DNA of 64,000 nt from a virus, in IMG/VR virus record IMGVR_UViG_3300036893_000049, positions 21,260 to 85,259 of that record; one strand, written 5' to 3'. Position numbers and translations under genes: made by a program. This document shows, one piece after another, positions 1-7,101 of the stretch; the stretch's first letter is position 1; each line of letters opens with the position of its first letter. Below the pieces are notes generated by a model. That model was not told where the DNA came from. It saw only the letters and a list, made by a program, of their open reading frames with translations, and did not search any database.

Positions 1-267
1 CTTCCGTCCGTTCCACTTGTCATCCAGCGCCGTGTCAGACCAATCGTAAAGTTCGCGCATCACGGCATCGAATTCCTCGGTATTGATAGAAGGGTCGCGA
101 GCCATATCAGCGAATTCCTCGCGGAGTTCGTCGCGCCGCTCGTCAATGTATGCGTCCCCGAGCGGCGGTAGCAGGCCGAGACGATCGGAGATGGTGCGGG
201 CGATCAGCGGGATATCGTGGGTATCCCATACGTCTTTGATGTTGAGGGTGCGTTGCCATTGGGCCAC
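1..267 (-). CDS. Hypothetical protein, 3' end cut by window
   Basis: The leftward frame is open from a GTG at 265-267 to the window edge, giving at least 89 residues that begin MAQWQRTLNIKDVW. The start is supported by an AGGAG-like site about 10 bases upstream. The visible part is acidic and probably helical, with no recognised domain. It is the most downstream visible member of the leftward small-gene run. Confidence 0.7.
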   Translation of the reverse strand, partial: MAQWQRTLNIKDVWDTHDIPLIARTISDRLGLLPPLGDAYIDERRDELREEFADMARDPSINTEEFDAVMRELYDWSDTALDDKWNGRK

Positions 268-304
268 GGGGAGTCTCCTGGGGTTGTACTCGTTTTCGCG
301 AAGG

Positions 305-703
305 TTAATTCACATCCCCCGCCGGGCCATTCTCGATATCGAACTCAACCTCGATATCCAGAGCCTCGGGAGCCTCGATGGCTGGCAGTTCCAGCGATGT
401 CGCGAATTCTTCCCAGGCCGATATCCAGGCCGCGACTTCCTGGCCTTTGTCGCTCTCCTGCCATTTTTCCGACTTCTCCTCGAATTCGGATAGCTGGTCG
501 GCGTGGAACTGCTCGGCGAATTCGCGGAGATCGGCTACGGCATTCTCTGCTGTCCGATACGCGGTTTCCAGGTCTGCGTAGGCGGTTAGCACGGCCTCGT
601 TAAATGTTTCCCGTGCTTCTTCCATTGCCTCGGTCGCATCCCGAACCGCCGATGACAGATCGTCGTATTGCTTGGTCTCGCGTTTGTCCATTTTGAAGGG
701 CAT
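305..703 (-). CDS. Acidic coiled-coil protein
   Basis: About 132 residues starting MPFKMDKRETKQYDD, with GGAGAA upstream of the chosen ATG; the frame extends further up but without a better start. Nearly the whole protein is rich in Glu, Ala and Gln in long helical stretches (residues 15-90), which suggests a coiled coil. The C-terminus is very acidic. I do not recognise a family. The upstream gene overlaps it by about 100 bases in another frame. Confidence 0.7.
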   Translation of the reverse strand: MPFKMDKRETKQYDDLSSAVRDATEAMEEARETFNEAVLTAYADLETAYRTAENAVADLREFAEQFHADQLSEFEEKSEKWQESDKGQEVAAWISAWEEFATSLELPAIEAPEALDIEVEFDIENGPAGDVN

Positions 704-1055
704 CTTTGTTCTCCATCGCCGGACCATCCCGGCGGGTTGATGTTAAGTCCGGTCTCGTCTCACGCGGGCGTCTCTCGTGCCCGCGTGCGCAGCGCCACAG
801 GTGCACACCGTAATGCCAGGATCGGCACATGTTGCCGGTGCCAGAGTTTGCGCTGAACCAATACCAGCGCCCGCGCGTGCCGCCGGCCAGGAGTGCCGCT
901 TTCACGGCCTCCGAGGTGTACGGGCGCGCCTCGTAAGCGCCATCACGTCTACGGAACACAAGCCAGTCCCGATGGCCTTTCATGGCTTTGCGGCGCGCTT
1001 CAACAAAGGCGGAAGTGTCGGCGGTGACGATCAACGTCGCGGCTGGCGTCGGCAT
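600..1055 (-). CDS. Hypothetical protein with long out-of-frame overlap
   Basis: 151 residues from an ATG preceded by AGGAGGG. Residues 1-85 look like real coding sequence (a Trp/Arg-rich small domain). The last roughly 35 codons overlap the next gene in another frame and look like low-quality Arg/Gly-rich sequence. Either the overlap is real or the frame has lost its natural stop. It follows the 58-residue gene by three bases. Confidence 0.55.
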   Translation of the reverse strand: MPTPAATLIVTADTSAFVEARRKAMKGHRDWLVFRRRDGAYEARPYTSEAVKAALLAGGTRGRWYWFSANSGTGNMCRSWHYGVHLWRCARGHERRPRETRPDLTSTRRDGPAMENKDALQNGQTRDQAIRRSVIGGSGCDRGNGRSTGNI

Positions 1056-1058
1056 CGC

Positions 1059-1235
1059 TCAGACCCTCCTGAGATATTGAGCCGCCTCAATAATCGCGGC
1101 CTCTTTGTTGTTGGCGCCAAGCAAAACCGGCTCGCCGGGGACCGAAAAAATAATGACATCTTCCGGGCCTATCAGGACCCAATCGCCGTCACTGTCCTGG
1201 CAGACCTTATATCCAATGGGGAGTTTGTTTGGCAT
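1059..1235 (-). CDS. Small hypothetical protein, 58 aa
   Basis: Starts MPNKLPIGYKVC with an AGGAGGAT ribosome binding site directly upstream. It contains SDGDWVLIGP, a small beta-rich pattern, and ends with a helix rich in Ala and Glu. It is tightly packed against the next gene, so it is probably cotranscribed and translationally coupled. No known family is recognised. Confidence 0.7.
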   Translation of the reverse strand: MPNKLPIGYKVCQDSDGDWVLIGPEDVIIFSVPGEPVLLGANNKEAAIIEAAQYLRRV

Positions 1236-1291
1236 TTTGTATCCTCCTGGTGTTCAACCCTGATCCGGTCGGGCCGGATCAAGGCAGAGCG

Positions 1292-1576
1292 TCAGGCGTC
1301 TACGGCGCGGATAAGCGCCAATGCGCCCCGATAGACCGGTTCCATGGTGCCGTTCTGTTCGTGGGAATTGGTGCTTTCCACCCAGGCCCGCAGATACTTC
1401 AACAGGTCAGGCGCGGCGGCTATCAGCCGAACGTTGGCCGCTTGCTCTGGCGTACGTTTACCCAAACCGGAACAATCTGCCACGATCTGGTAATCCTGTT
1501 CTGGGCCGGGCGAATATCTGACCAGACAACCACCATATTCTAAATCGGCCTCCCATGGTCCTGGCGTATGCGACAT
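1292..1576 (-). CDS. HTPGPW-type phage protein
   Basis: 94 residues. The N-terminal HTPGPW motif (residues 3-8) and the central block NVRLIAAAPDLL are the marks of a very common phage family of unknown function. A second member with HTTGPW and GRLIAAAPDML lies at 3268-3588. The ATG follows an AGGAGG site that lies inside a 27-bp repeat. The role is unknown. Confidence 0.8.
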   Translation of the reverse strand: MSHTPGPWEADLEYGGCLVRYSPGPEQDYQIVADCSGLGKRTPEQAANVRLIAAAPDLLKYLRAWVESTNSHEQNGTMEPVYRGALALIRAVDA

Positions 1577-1579
1577 CGT

Positions 1580-1867
1580 TCAGTCCTCCTGGTTGTCAAG
1601 ACTGCCACCCCTCGCGGGACAGTCAGCCCAGATCATCCGCATGTTATCCCGGCGCCGACTCCGGGCATGGAACCCAGTGGGCAGTTCCGCACCCGCGAGT
1701 AATGCTGACACGACGCCTTCAAGGCCGGGGAGATGCCAGACGTGCGTCACGTCGATCTGTTCGCCCGTGCTGTCCACCGTCAGTTCGCGTGGGCTGGTGC
1801 CATTGATCCGAGACGAAAGGCGCGTCGTCCCGCAAGAGATTGAGCCGTCAGCGTATATTTTAAGCAT
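1580..1867 (-). CDS. Hypothetical protein
   Basis: 95 residues beginning MLKIYADGSISCGTTRLSS, with an AGGAGGAT site upstream. The last residues (CPARGGSLDNQED) are encoded inside a 27-bp sequence repeated exactly upstream of the gene. The C-terminus may therefore have been set by the recombination that placed this cassette. No domain is recognised. Confidence 0.65.
   Translation of the reverse strand: MLKIYADGSISCGTTRLSSRINGTSPRELTVDSTGEQIDVTHVWHLPGLEGVVSALLAGAELPTGFHARSRRRDNMRMIWADCPARGGSLDNQED
1584..1610. repeat. 27-bp direct repeat, copy 1
   Basis: This stretch is identical to 1874-1900. It carries the AGGAGGA ribosome binding site (leftward strand) of the gene at 1292-1576 and the last codons of the gene at 1580-1867. 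A partial copy lies near 1240-1255. Confidence 0.85.
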
Positions 1868-1873
1868 TGTGTA

Positions 1874-1900
1874 TCCTCCTGGTTGTCAAGACTGCCACCC
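1874..1900. repeat. 27-bp direct repeat, copy 2
   Basis: Exact copy of 1584-1610, here in the spacer upstream of the gene at 1580-1867, again providing its AGGAGGA ribosome binding site. Confidence 0.85.
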
Positions 1901-1938
1901 TCGGGGGTGACAATCCAAACGATCAGGCTGCGAGCAGA

Positions 1939-2607
1939 TCACCATCCGAATTTGTCGCGACATATCGGCCCGATACCGAGGTCGATACTTTCTTTGTTCG
2001 TCAACTCACGCCCGCAGCATCCGCACGATCCGGTTTTCTGCCCATAGGCAACCGCCGCTTTGTGTGGGTCAGACGCCACCTTAATCACACTGGCCGTGGT
2101 CGCGCTGTCGCAGGCGAACGATGGCCGGAACCGCCCCTCGGATACCTTGCCGAGGTACTCGCCGGACTGTTTAACGTAGATCGCCCCCGCGTTGTTGCCG
2201 TGGTCAGGCGCGCGGGAGAAAACAAAAGTGGCCAGTCTGAGTTTCGGCCGCTTGATTCCATTCGCACGCGCCGCCTCGAACGCGGTTACGATGGCATCTA
2301 CCGTAATTTCAGCAGTTTCAACCTCGCGGCCAGTGCCATTGCAGGCGAAACATGCGCGGCCACGACGCCACTCGCCAGACCCGAGGCACTTCACACAATC
2401 GCCGGGTTGCAATTCAACCGCGATGTGCCGCTGTAGTCCGGAGCCGTCGCAAGCGAAGCATGGTCCGAAGGGTTTGCCGTTGCGGCCGAGGAACTTACCG
2501 CCTCCGCCGCACTTCGCACAGAGAATGTCAGGCACAGGAGCGTCGTCGCCGATGTCCATTTCGATGCCGAATAGCGCGGACAGATTGGTGTCTGTCAAAC
2601 GATCCAT
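1939..2607 (-). CDS. Cys-rich zinc protein with DUF6011-like C-terminus
   Basis: 222 residues. Four CxxCxGxG-like knuckles (about residues 30-95: CAKCGGGG, CFACDGSG, CVKCLGSG, CFACNGTG) form a DnaJ-type zinc-binding module. The C-terminal block CGCCGRELTNKESIDLGIGP resembles the zinc-ribbon DUF6011 found in phages and plasmids. The middle (100-190) is a small mixed domain. It probably binds zinc and perhaps nucleic acid or protein; the exact role is unknown. An AGGAGGA site precedes the start. Confidence 0.75.
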   Translation of the reverse strand: MDRLTDTNLSALFGIEMDIGDDAPVPDILCAKCGGGGKFLGRNGKPFGPCFACDGSGLQRHIAVELQPGDCVKCLGSGEWRRGRACFACNGTGREVETAEITVDAIVTAFEAARANGIKRPKLRLATFVFSRAPDHGNNAGAIYVKQSGEYLGKVSEGRFRPSFACDSATTASVIKVASDPHKAAVAYGQKTGSCGCCGRELTNKESIDLGIGPICRDKFGW

Positions 2608-2654
2608 TTTTGTGTCCTCCTATGGAAAGGCCACCCGTCGCCGGGGATGGCGGG

Positions 2655-2834
2655 TCAGGCCGCCGCTTTCTGATAAACCCGGTCCCATCCATTGGTCTGG
2701 GTTGGCGTCTCTACGCCAACGCACCGCGTGGCGAAGGACCACACCATATCCATCAGCGCCGCCTTGCTCATGCTTTCGATTTCCGGCTGGCAGGTAGTCG
2801 GGATCAAAACGGGTCTTTGATTTTTCAGGTTCAT
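2655..2834 (-). CDS. Small hypothetical protein, 59 aa
   Basis: Starts MNLKNQRPVLIPTTC after an AGGAGG site eight bases upstream. It has one Cys near residue 15 and one near 41 and an otherwise helical C-terminus. The start codon overlaps the end of the upstream gene by four bases, so translation is coupled. No family is recognised. Confidence 0.7.
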   Translation of the reverse strand: MNLKNQRPVLIPTTCQPEIESMSKAALMDMVWSFATRCVGVETPTQTNGWDRVYQKAAA

Positions 2835-3070
2835 CGTAAGGGCCTCCTGTAGTGGATTGCCTCATGCTCATCAGGAAGATCATCACCGGGTCTCTGGCAG
2901 CCCCAATATCCGTCGAGAAGCTGCACCCACTCGATAGGGCCATCCTTGGCCATCGCGTCCCAGAATGACCGTGCTGCTTCACAGTTCGCGGGAGGACGGG
3001 AATGATATCGTTTTCCAGTCCCCATGCGGAACACTGCTGAAAGGTTCCAACCGGCTGGCAGCCCGCTCAC
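2831..3070 (-). CDS. Small hypothetical protein, 79 aa
   Basis: I choose the GTG that overlaps the stop of the upstream gene (GTGA at 3067-3070); an ATG further up lies inside that gene. The C-terminal half (WDAMAKDGPIEWVQLLDGYW) looks like a compact domain. Function is unknown. Confidence 0.6.
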   Translation of the reverse strand: MSGLPAGWNLSAVFRMGTGKRYHSRPPANCEAARSFWDAMAKDGPIEWVQLLDGYWGCQRPGDDLPDEHEAIHYRRPLR

Positions 3071-3264
3071 GCTGGTTGCCAAACTCTCGGCCCCTTGGAA
3101 TGGCCCAGATGCACGGTCATGGCTCGCACGCACCCGCCTCTCTTGTTCAGTATCCGCCGCGCGCCAAGTTCAGTCTTCGCGTATCCGAGCACGTAGCGGT
3201 CACCTTCCCCCTTGCTGTATGCGGGGTGCGTGACGGGCAATGCGGTTGTTTCGACCTGTTTCAT
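3067..3264 (-). CDS. Small hypothetical protein, 65 aa
   Basis: Begins MKQVETTALPVTHPAYSKGE with GGAGGG upstream. A basic middle (ARRILNKRGGCVR) could fold as a small beta-alpha unit. It is packed three bases after the HTPGPW-type gene and coupled to the next gene through GTGA. No known family. Confidence 0.65.
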   Translation of the reverse strand: MKQVETTALPVTHPAYSKGEGDRYVLGYAKTELGARRILNKRGGCVRAMTVHLGHSKGPRVWQPA

Positions 3265-3267
3265 GGC

Positions 3268-3588
3268 TCAGCCCTCCACTTTGGCAATGATGCGGTCGGC
3301 ATCGACCAGACACAGATCAGCCCGGCTTTCCGACCATCCGAGGTCAATGAGCGCCTTCCGGTAGCGGGTGCGCATCTTACGCAGTTCCATCAGCATGTCG
3401 GGAGCCGCTGCAATCAGCCGCCCGTCCGCGTCCGCTTTCGGCTGGTCTGTGTTCTCGAAATTGACGGTGGCCACCAGGGCTTGGATGTCCTCCCCGCTGC
3501 GGTCGTCCATCTGAACGGCACCGCTTTCACGGTCATAGAACCAGGGGCCTGTGGTGTGGGTCATGCTGTTGTGGTAGAACGGGTCCAT
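3268..3588 (-). CDS. HTPGPW-type phage protein (second copy)
   Basis: 106 residues with HTTGPW near residue 11 and GRLIAAAPDMLMELR near 82, so it is a divergent paralogue of the gene at 1292-1576. The first ATG has an AGGAGAG site seven bases upstream; an internal ATG at 3564 would give the usual family start. Function of the family is unknown. Confidence 0.8.
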   Translation of the reverse strand: MDPFYHNSMTHTTGPWFYDRESGAVQMDDRSGEDIQALVATVNFENTDQPKADADGRLIAAAPDMLMELRKMRTRYRKALIDLGWSESRADLCLVDADRIIAKVEG

Positions 3589-3645
3589 CTTCGTCTCTCC
3601 TGTTTGGGATGGCGGGGAAGCCGGACGGGGCCGGAGCCCCGTTGT

Positions 3646-3852
3646 CTATGCTGACGCGAAGCCGACCATTTCGCCGCGCCAGTAGTTGGCTGTCGCCGCG
3701 AAAAATGCCGCGTTATCCCGCGCCTGTTTCGCGTGTCCGGGTTGTCCTTCTTCGATTGCCAGGACGGCGCGGCCCTCGGCATGGGCTGCCCAGAGATCGT
3801 ATTGAGCGATCCATGCCGGGACGCGATCAAGGTTGATTTCGTTGAGTGTCAT
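3646..3852 (-). CDS. Small hypothetical protein, 68 aa
   Basis: First gene of the leftward run. It begins MTLNEINLDRVPAWIAQYD with AGGAGGATGAG before the ATG, and is mostly helical and rich in Ala, Trp and Tyr. It lies next to the divergent control region shared with the rightward RHH-TnpB pair. No domain is recognised. Confidence 0.7.
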   Translation of the reverse strand: MTLNEINLDRVPAWIAQYDLWAAHAEGRAVLAIEEGQPGHAKQARDNAAFFAATANYWRGEMVGFASA

Positions 3853-4091
3853 CTCATCCTCCTATCCAAAACCCCAGGACGATCCGGGGGCTTGAGAGAG
3901 TAGGCTGTCCGGGAGGTCCCGATCTTGAAGCAGGCGTTAATCCTGCGAACGATCCGGGAGGCCCGATCGCCTGTCGTCCGGCGATAGGGGGAATGTAGCG
4001 AAAGCGTATTGCGCCGTCAATTGCGCTTTTCGCATACCTGTATTGCGCTAGGCGTATTGCGCTACCGCGTCCGAATCGGTATGGTCCGCCC
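3853..4091. promoter_or_regulatory. Divergent control region with four TATTGCGC repeats
   Basis: This 239-bp non-coding stretch separates leftward and rightward units. The octamer (T/A)ATTGCGC occurs at 4007, 4019, 4041 and 4055, all in the same orientation, just before the RHH gene at 4092. Near 3912 and 3942 there are two copies of a CCGGGAGG(T/C)CCCGATC element. RHH proteins commonly autoregulate by binding short repeated operators, so the octamers are candidate operators. That is inference from position. Confidence 0.55.
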
Positions 4092-4337
4092 ATGAGCAAC
4101 GCCCAGATCACCCGAAACACACGCAACCTCACGATGCGCCTCCCGCTCGACCTCTATAATAAGGCGCGGGAGAAGGCGTCTGGGGGTAGCCTGAAGCCGG
4201 TCATCGAGGCTGGACTCCGTGAGGCGTGGGATATGCCGGTGGTAATATCTGGTGAGGGGGCTGACACGTCGGTGAGCGAACCTACTGAGGAAATCGAGGT
4301 CACGTCCGAGATGATCGAGGCGCGGAAGGTGGGATGA
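4092..4337 (+). CDS. Ribbon-helix-helix type DNA-binding protein
   Basis: 81 residues. Residues 10-45 fit the RHH pattern: a short beta strand (NLTMRLPLDLYNKAR) followed by two helices ending GLREAW. The C-terminal tail is acidic. RHH proteins dimerise and bind repeated operators. The gene lies 30 bp after four TATTGCGC repeats and overlaps tnpB by ATGA, so it probably controls its own promoter and that of tnpB. The family call is by pattern only. Confidence 0.6.
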   Translation: MSNAQITRNTRNLTMRLPLDLYNKAREKASGGSLKPVIEAGLREAWDMPVVISGEGADTSVSEPTEEIEVTSEMIEARKVG

Positions 4338-5560
4338 GGGTGGTCATGCAGGCCACGAAAGGACGGCTCTACGGCGGCGGACTCGGAACCGTCGCGCGGA
4401 TCGGCGGCCAGTGCCGGGCCGTGTGGAACCTGTTCGTTGCGGAGAGCGCCGAACGCTATAAGGCCGAGGGCAAGTTCGTTTTCTATGCTGAAATGTCGGC
4501 TCGGCTGCCGAAGTTGTTGAAGGAAGACGCGCGCCTTGCCGGGTTGCCGCACCGCGCGGCACAGATGACCGTGCAGAAGCTGGATCGGGCGTTGCGCGAC
4601 TGCGCCAAGAGCAAGGGGAAGGCGCGACGCGGCTTTCCGCGCTTCAAGAAATACGCTGACAGGTCCGACGCTTTTTCGTTCGTTGGCCGCGAGGTCCGCG
4701 TTGAACCGGGTCGCATCCGACTGCCGAAGGTCGGCTGGCTTCGCGTGCGCGGCATGACCTTGCCCGATGGCGCTGACATGAAGCAGGTCGCCGTGACGCA
4801 AGAGCCGAATGGCTGGCACGTCTCCATCCAGTTCGAAGCCGCGCCGAAGCTCTACGCCGTGCCGACGCTTCCTGCGGTCGGTATCGACGGCGGCTTGATC
4901 CATCTGGCGACACTGAGCGACGGCACCCTCATTCCGCATCCACGGCTTGCCAGGAAGGCCGCGAAGCGGCTGCGCCGGTTGAACCGGGAACGCGATCGGC
5001 GGCGCAAGGGCAGCGTGAACCGCCGACGCACCGTGGCCAAACTCGGGCGCGCACATCGCGCGCTGGGCAACGCCCGCAAGGATGCGATGCACAAGGCCAC
5101 CCGGAAACTGGTGGACACATACGGCGGCTTCGCCGTCGAGGATTTGAGCCTGCGAGGCATGATGCGGACCCGGATGGCGGGTTCGCTGGCCGATGCTGGG
5201 CTGGGAGAGTTCGTCAGGACGCTCCACTACAAGGCCGATTGGGCGGGGCGAACGTGGCACGTTCACGGGCGCTTCGAACGCAGCACGGGCGTCTGTCCGG
5301 ACTGCGGCCAAGTCGGCGGCAAGCTTGCCCTGTCCGTCAGGAGTTGGGTTTGCGATAGCTGCGGCGCGGTTCACGATCGCGACGTTGCCGCCGCCAGGGT
5401 GATCCTGGCTGGCGCGGTACTGCCAGTGGGGCAGGAACCGTCGGCTGCGATGCCGAGAAAGCGAGGCGCTGCCGCTCGTGGCGGGGATCGGGCATCCGCT
5501 CGGTCTAGTCACGGCGGGCCACCTCCGAATGTTGCCGATGCTCTGCCGGAGGCTGCATGA
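4334..5560 (+). CDS. tnpB: TnpB RNA-guided nuclease (IS200/IS605-type), catalytic residues intact
   Basis: 408 residues, the usual TnpB length. The RuvC-like triad is visible: Asp185 in AVGIDGGLIHLATLSDG, Glu269 in FAVEDLSLRGM and Asp350 in HDRDVAAARVIL. The zinc ribbon is CPDC (321-324) and CDSC (340-343). TnpB proteins are omega-RNA-guided DNA nucleases that normally sit with a TnpA transposase. No tnpA is nearby, and the start overlaps the RHH gene by ATGA, so this copy may be a non-mobile, regulated gene. The C-terminal 45 residues are a basic low-complexity tail. The guide RNA would lie at or just past the 3' end, but I cannot fix its boundary. Confidence 0.9.
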   Translation: MRVVMQATKGRLYGGGLGTVARIGGQCRAVWNLFVAESAERYKAEGKFVFYAEMSARLPKLLKEDARLAGLPHRAAQMTVQKLDRALRDCAKSKGKARRGFPRFKKYADRSDAFSFVGREVRVEPGRIRLPKVGWLRVRGMTLPDGADMKQVAVTQEPNGWHVSIQFEAAPKLYAVPTLPAVGIDGGLIHLATLSDGTLIPHPRLARKAAKRLRRLNRERDRRRKGSVNRRRTVAKLGRAHRALGNARKDAMHKATRKLVDTYGGFAVEDLSLRGMMRTRMAGSLADAGLGEFVRTLHYKADWAGRTWHVHGRFERSTGVCPDCGQVGGKLALSVRSWVCDSCGAVHDRDVAAARVILAGAVLPVGQEPSAAMPRKRGAAARGGDRASARSSHGGPPPNVADALPEAA

Positions 5561-5642
5561 GCAAAAGCAATAACCCCGATCCCGATCTTGACAAAATCAC
5601 GGAATCGCCCCGATTGTCCGTCCCGCGCAATGTGGAGCCGAC

Positions 5643-5819
5643 ATGCCGGACACCATTCCAATCGCCGCTGCGGACATCCCGCCGGATGATAAATACGATG
5701 CTATCCTGGCAATGCTGCACCGGATCGATGCCCGGGTTGAGGCGCAGGGACGGGAGATACGGACGCTGGTCGAGATGCTGCGGTCGCGGGCTACCCTTCC
5801 GCCGGTCGGGTATCGTTGA
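5643..5819 (+). CDS. Small hypothetical protein, 58 aa
   Basis: Begins MPDTIPIAAADIPPDDKY after GTGGAG. Residues 25-48 form a heptad-like helix (LHRIDARVEAQGREIRTLVE), so it may be a small coiled coil. It is coupled to the next gene through TGATG. A competing frame starting at 5557 is less convincing. Confidence 0.65.
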   Translation: MPDTIPIAAADIPPDDKYDAILAMLHRIDARVEAQGREIRTLVEMLRSRATLPPVGYR

Positions 5820-6628
5820 TGGCCACAATCGCCGAAAGCGCCGTTACCAAACCCGCCCGAATCGCCGAAAGCGCCGCCACCAAACCCGCCCGTAAACGAC
5901 AGCGCCGCTCAGCCGAGTGCCAGCGGGAGCAGGTTCGCCGAAACCGCGAACGCCGGGCCGCCCGTGCGGAGGCGGATCGAATCGCCGCGGCGGAGGCGGA
6001 GCAGCGCCGGGCCGATGACAGGGAACGCCGGGCCGAGGCCATCGCTCCGGCATTTCTTCGCAACCCGGTGGTCGTCCCCAAGGGTCGCATGATTGTTGGC
6101 CCGCGAATCCAGATCAATGGCAACCATGCTGTTCGAGGTGTCGAATTTCCATTCGCCTCCCGCCGCGCGCGCCGGGCTATTTCCATGCTCCGGCAGGACT
6201 GGGCCGATGTGGGCGCCGGTCTCACCGCGGGCACGGCAAACTATGTGGGAATCACCGGGGGCGGATCGGATGCGCCGATCTCAGGCAAGGACTCCGCCAT
6301 GCTGGCCCAGATCGAAATGCGAGCCCGGCTTGACGGTGCGATGACATACGTCGGGGCATTCGCCCCGTGTCTCGCCAGGATCGTGCTGGATTGCATCCCC
6401 GTCGCGACATGGGCGATAGAACAGGCCATCCCAATTACGCCCGACGCCGCCATGAAGCACGTCCTCGCGGCGTTCAACCGGCTCGCGGATTGGTATTGTC
6501 CCACGAAACTCGTCGAAATCGGAACCCGCACGTTCGTCATCGCGCCGCCGCGCGAAGCCTATGCGGTGCCAGGCCAGGACTATGCCGGTCCCGAATATGA
6601 TGAGCGGGGACGGCAGATTGGGGCTTGA
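5819..6628 (+). CDS. Hypothetical protein with basic coiled-coil N-terminus
   Basis: 269 residues. The N-terminus has two repeats (IAESAVTKPAR and IAESAATKPAR), followed by a very basic Arg/Ala/Glu helix (residues 25-80). A compact domain then begins near AFLRNPVVVPKGR. It lies just before the terminase genes and may be a packaging-linked DNA-binding protein, but no family is recognised. The ATG overlaps the stop of the upstream gene. Confidence 0.6.
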   Translation: MATIAESAVTKPARIAESAATKPARKRQRRSAECQREQVRRNRERRAARAEADRIAAAEAEQRRADDRERRAEAIAPAFLRNPVVVPKGRMIVGPRIQINGNHAVRGVEFPFASRRARRAISMLRQDWADVGAGLTAGTANYVGITGGGSDAPISGKDSAMLAQIEMRARLDGAMTYVGAFAPCLARIVLDCIPVATWAIEQAIPITPDAAMKHVLAAFNRLADWYCPTKLVEIGTRTFVIAPPREAYAVPGQDYAGPEYDERGRQIGA

Positions 6629-6714
6629 CACGATACCCCACAATGCAATAGAGAATCGGACAGGGTCGTATTTTGCGGCCTGTCTCAAATAGTAAACAGA
6701 TAGTGAGATAGTGA

Positions 6715-7101
6715 ATGCCTGCTGGTGCCGCCCCCGGTGAGCGGCGGGGTGGTCGGCAAAAAGGTACAACCAACAAACTGACCAAGGCCCGCGATGAATC
6801 TGAGAAGGCCGCTCGCGCCGTTGCCTTTGGAAGTTTGACCGAAGATCAGATTCAAGCCCTGACGCCGAAGGATATCTTTCGTCTTGTGGCACACCATGCG
6901 GTGCGGACGATGGATATCCCTCTGATGCTCAAGGCCGCGTCTGAACTGGCCCCATACGTACATCCGCGCCTGACCGCGACCACGTTGGAAGCTAATGTCC
7001 GTAGCAGCCCGAGCGATTACACGGATGCCGAACTCCTGGCGCTCGCAAGTGCCGGAATGGGCGAAGAAGGAGATGGCGAGGCGATCAGCGGCCCGCACTA
7101 A
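6715..7101 (+). CDS. Probable small terminase subunit
   Basis: 128 residues. The N-terminus GGRQKGTTNKLTKAR is the basic motif of DNA-recognition proteins found before large terminases in many alphaproteobacterial phages. The middle is helical and ends HPRLTATT. It overlaps the large terminase gene. The assignment rests on position and this motif; the ribosome binding site is weak. Confidence 0.65.
   Translation: MPAGAAPGERRGGRQKGTTNKLTKARDESEKAARAVAFGSLTEDQIQALTPKDIFRLVAHHAVRTMDIPLMLKAASELAPYVHPRLTATTLEANVRSSPSDYTDAELLALASAGMGEEGDGEAISGPH

Noticed and set aside
4154-5512. Leftward open frame of 452 codons
   Set aside because: It is antisense to tnpB, which has all catalytic motifs; the frame is open only because of high GC.
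5557-5895. Rightward 112-codon frame after tnpB
   Set aside because: It starts in ATGA overlap but soon becomes Arg/Cys low-quality sequence overlapping the better gene at 5643.
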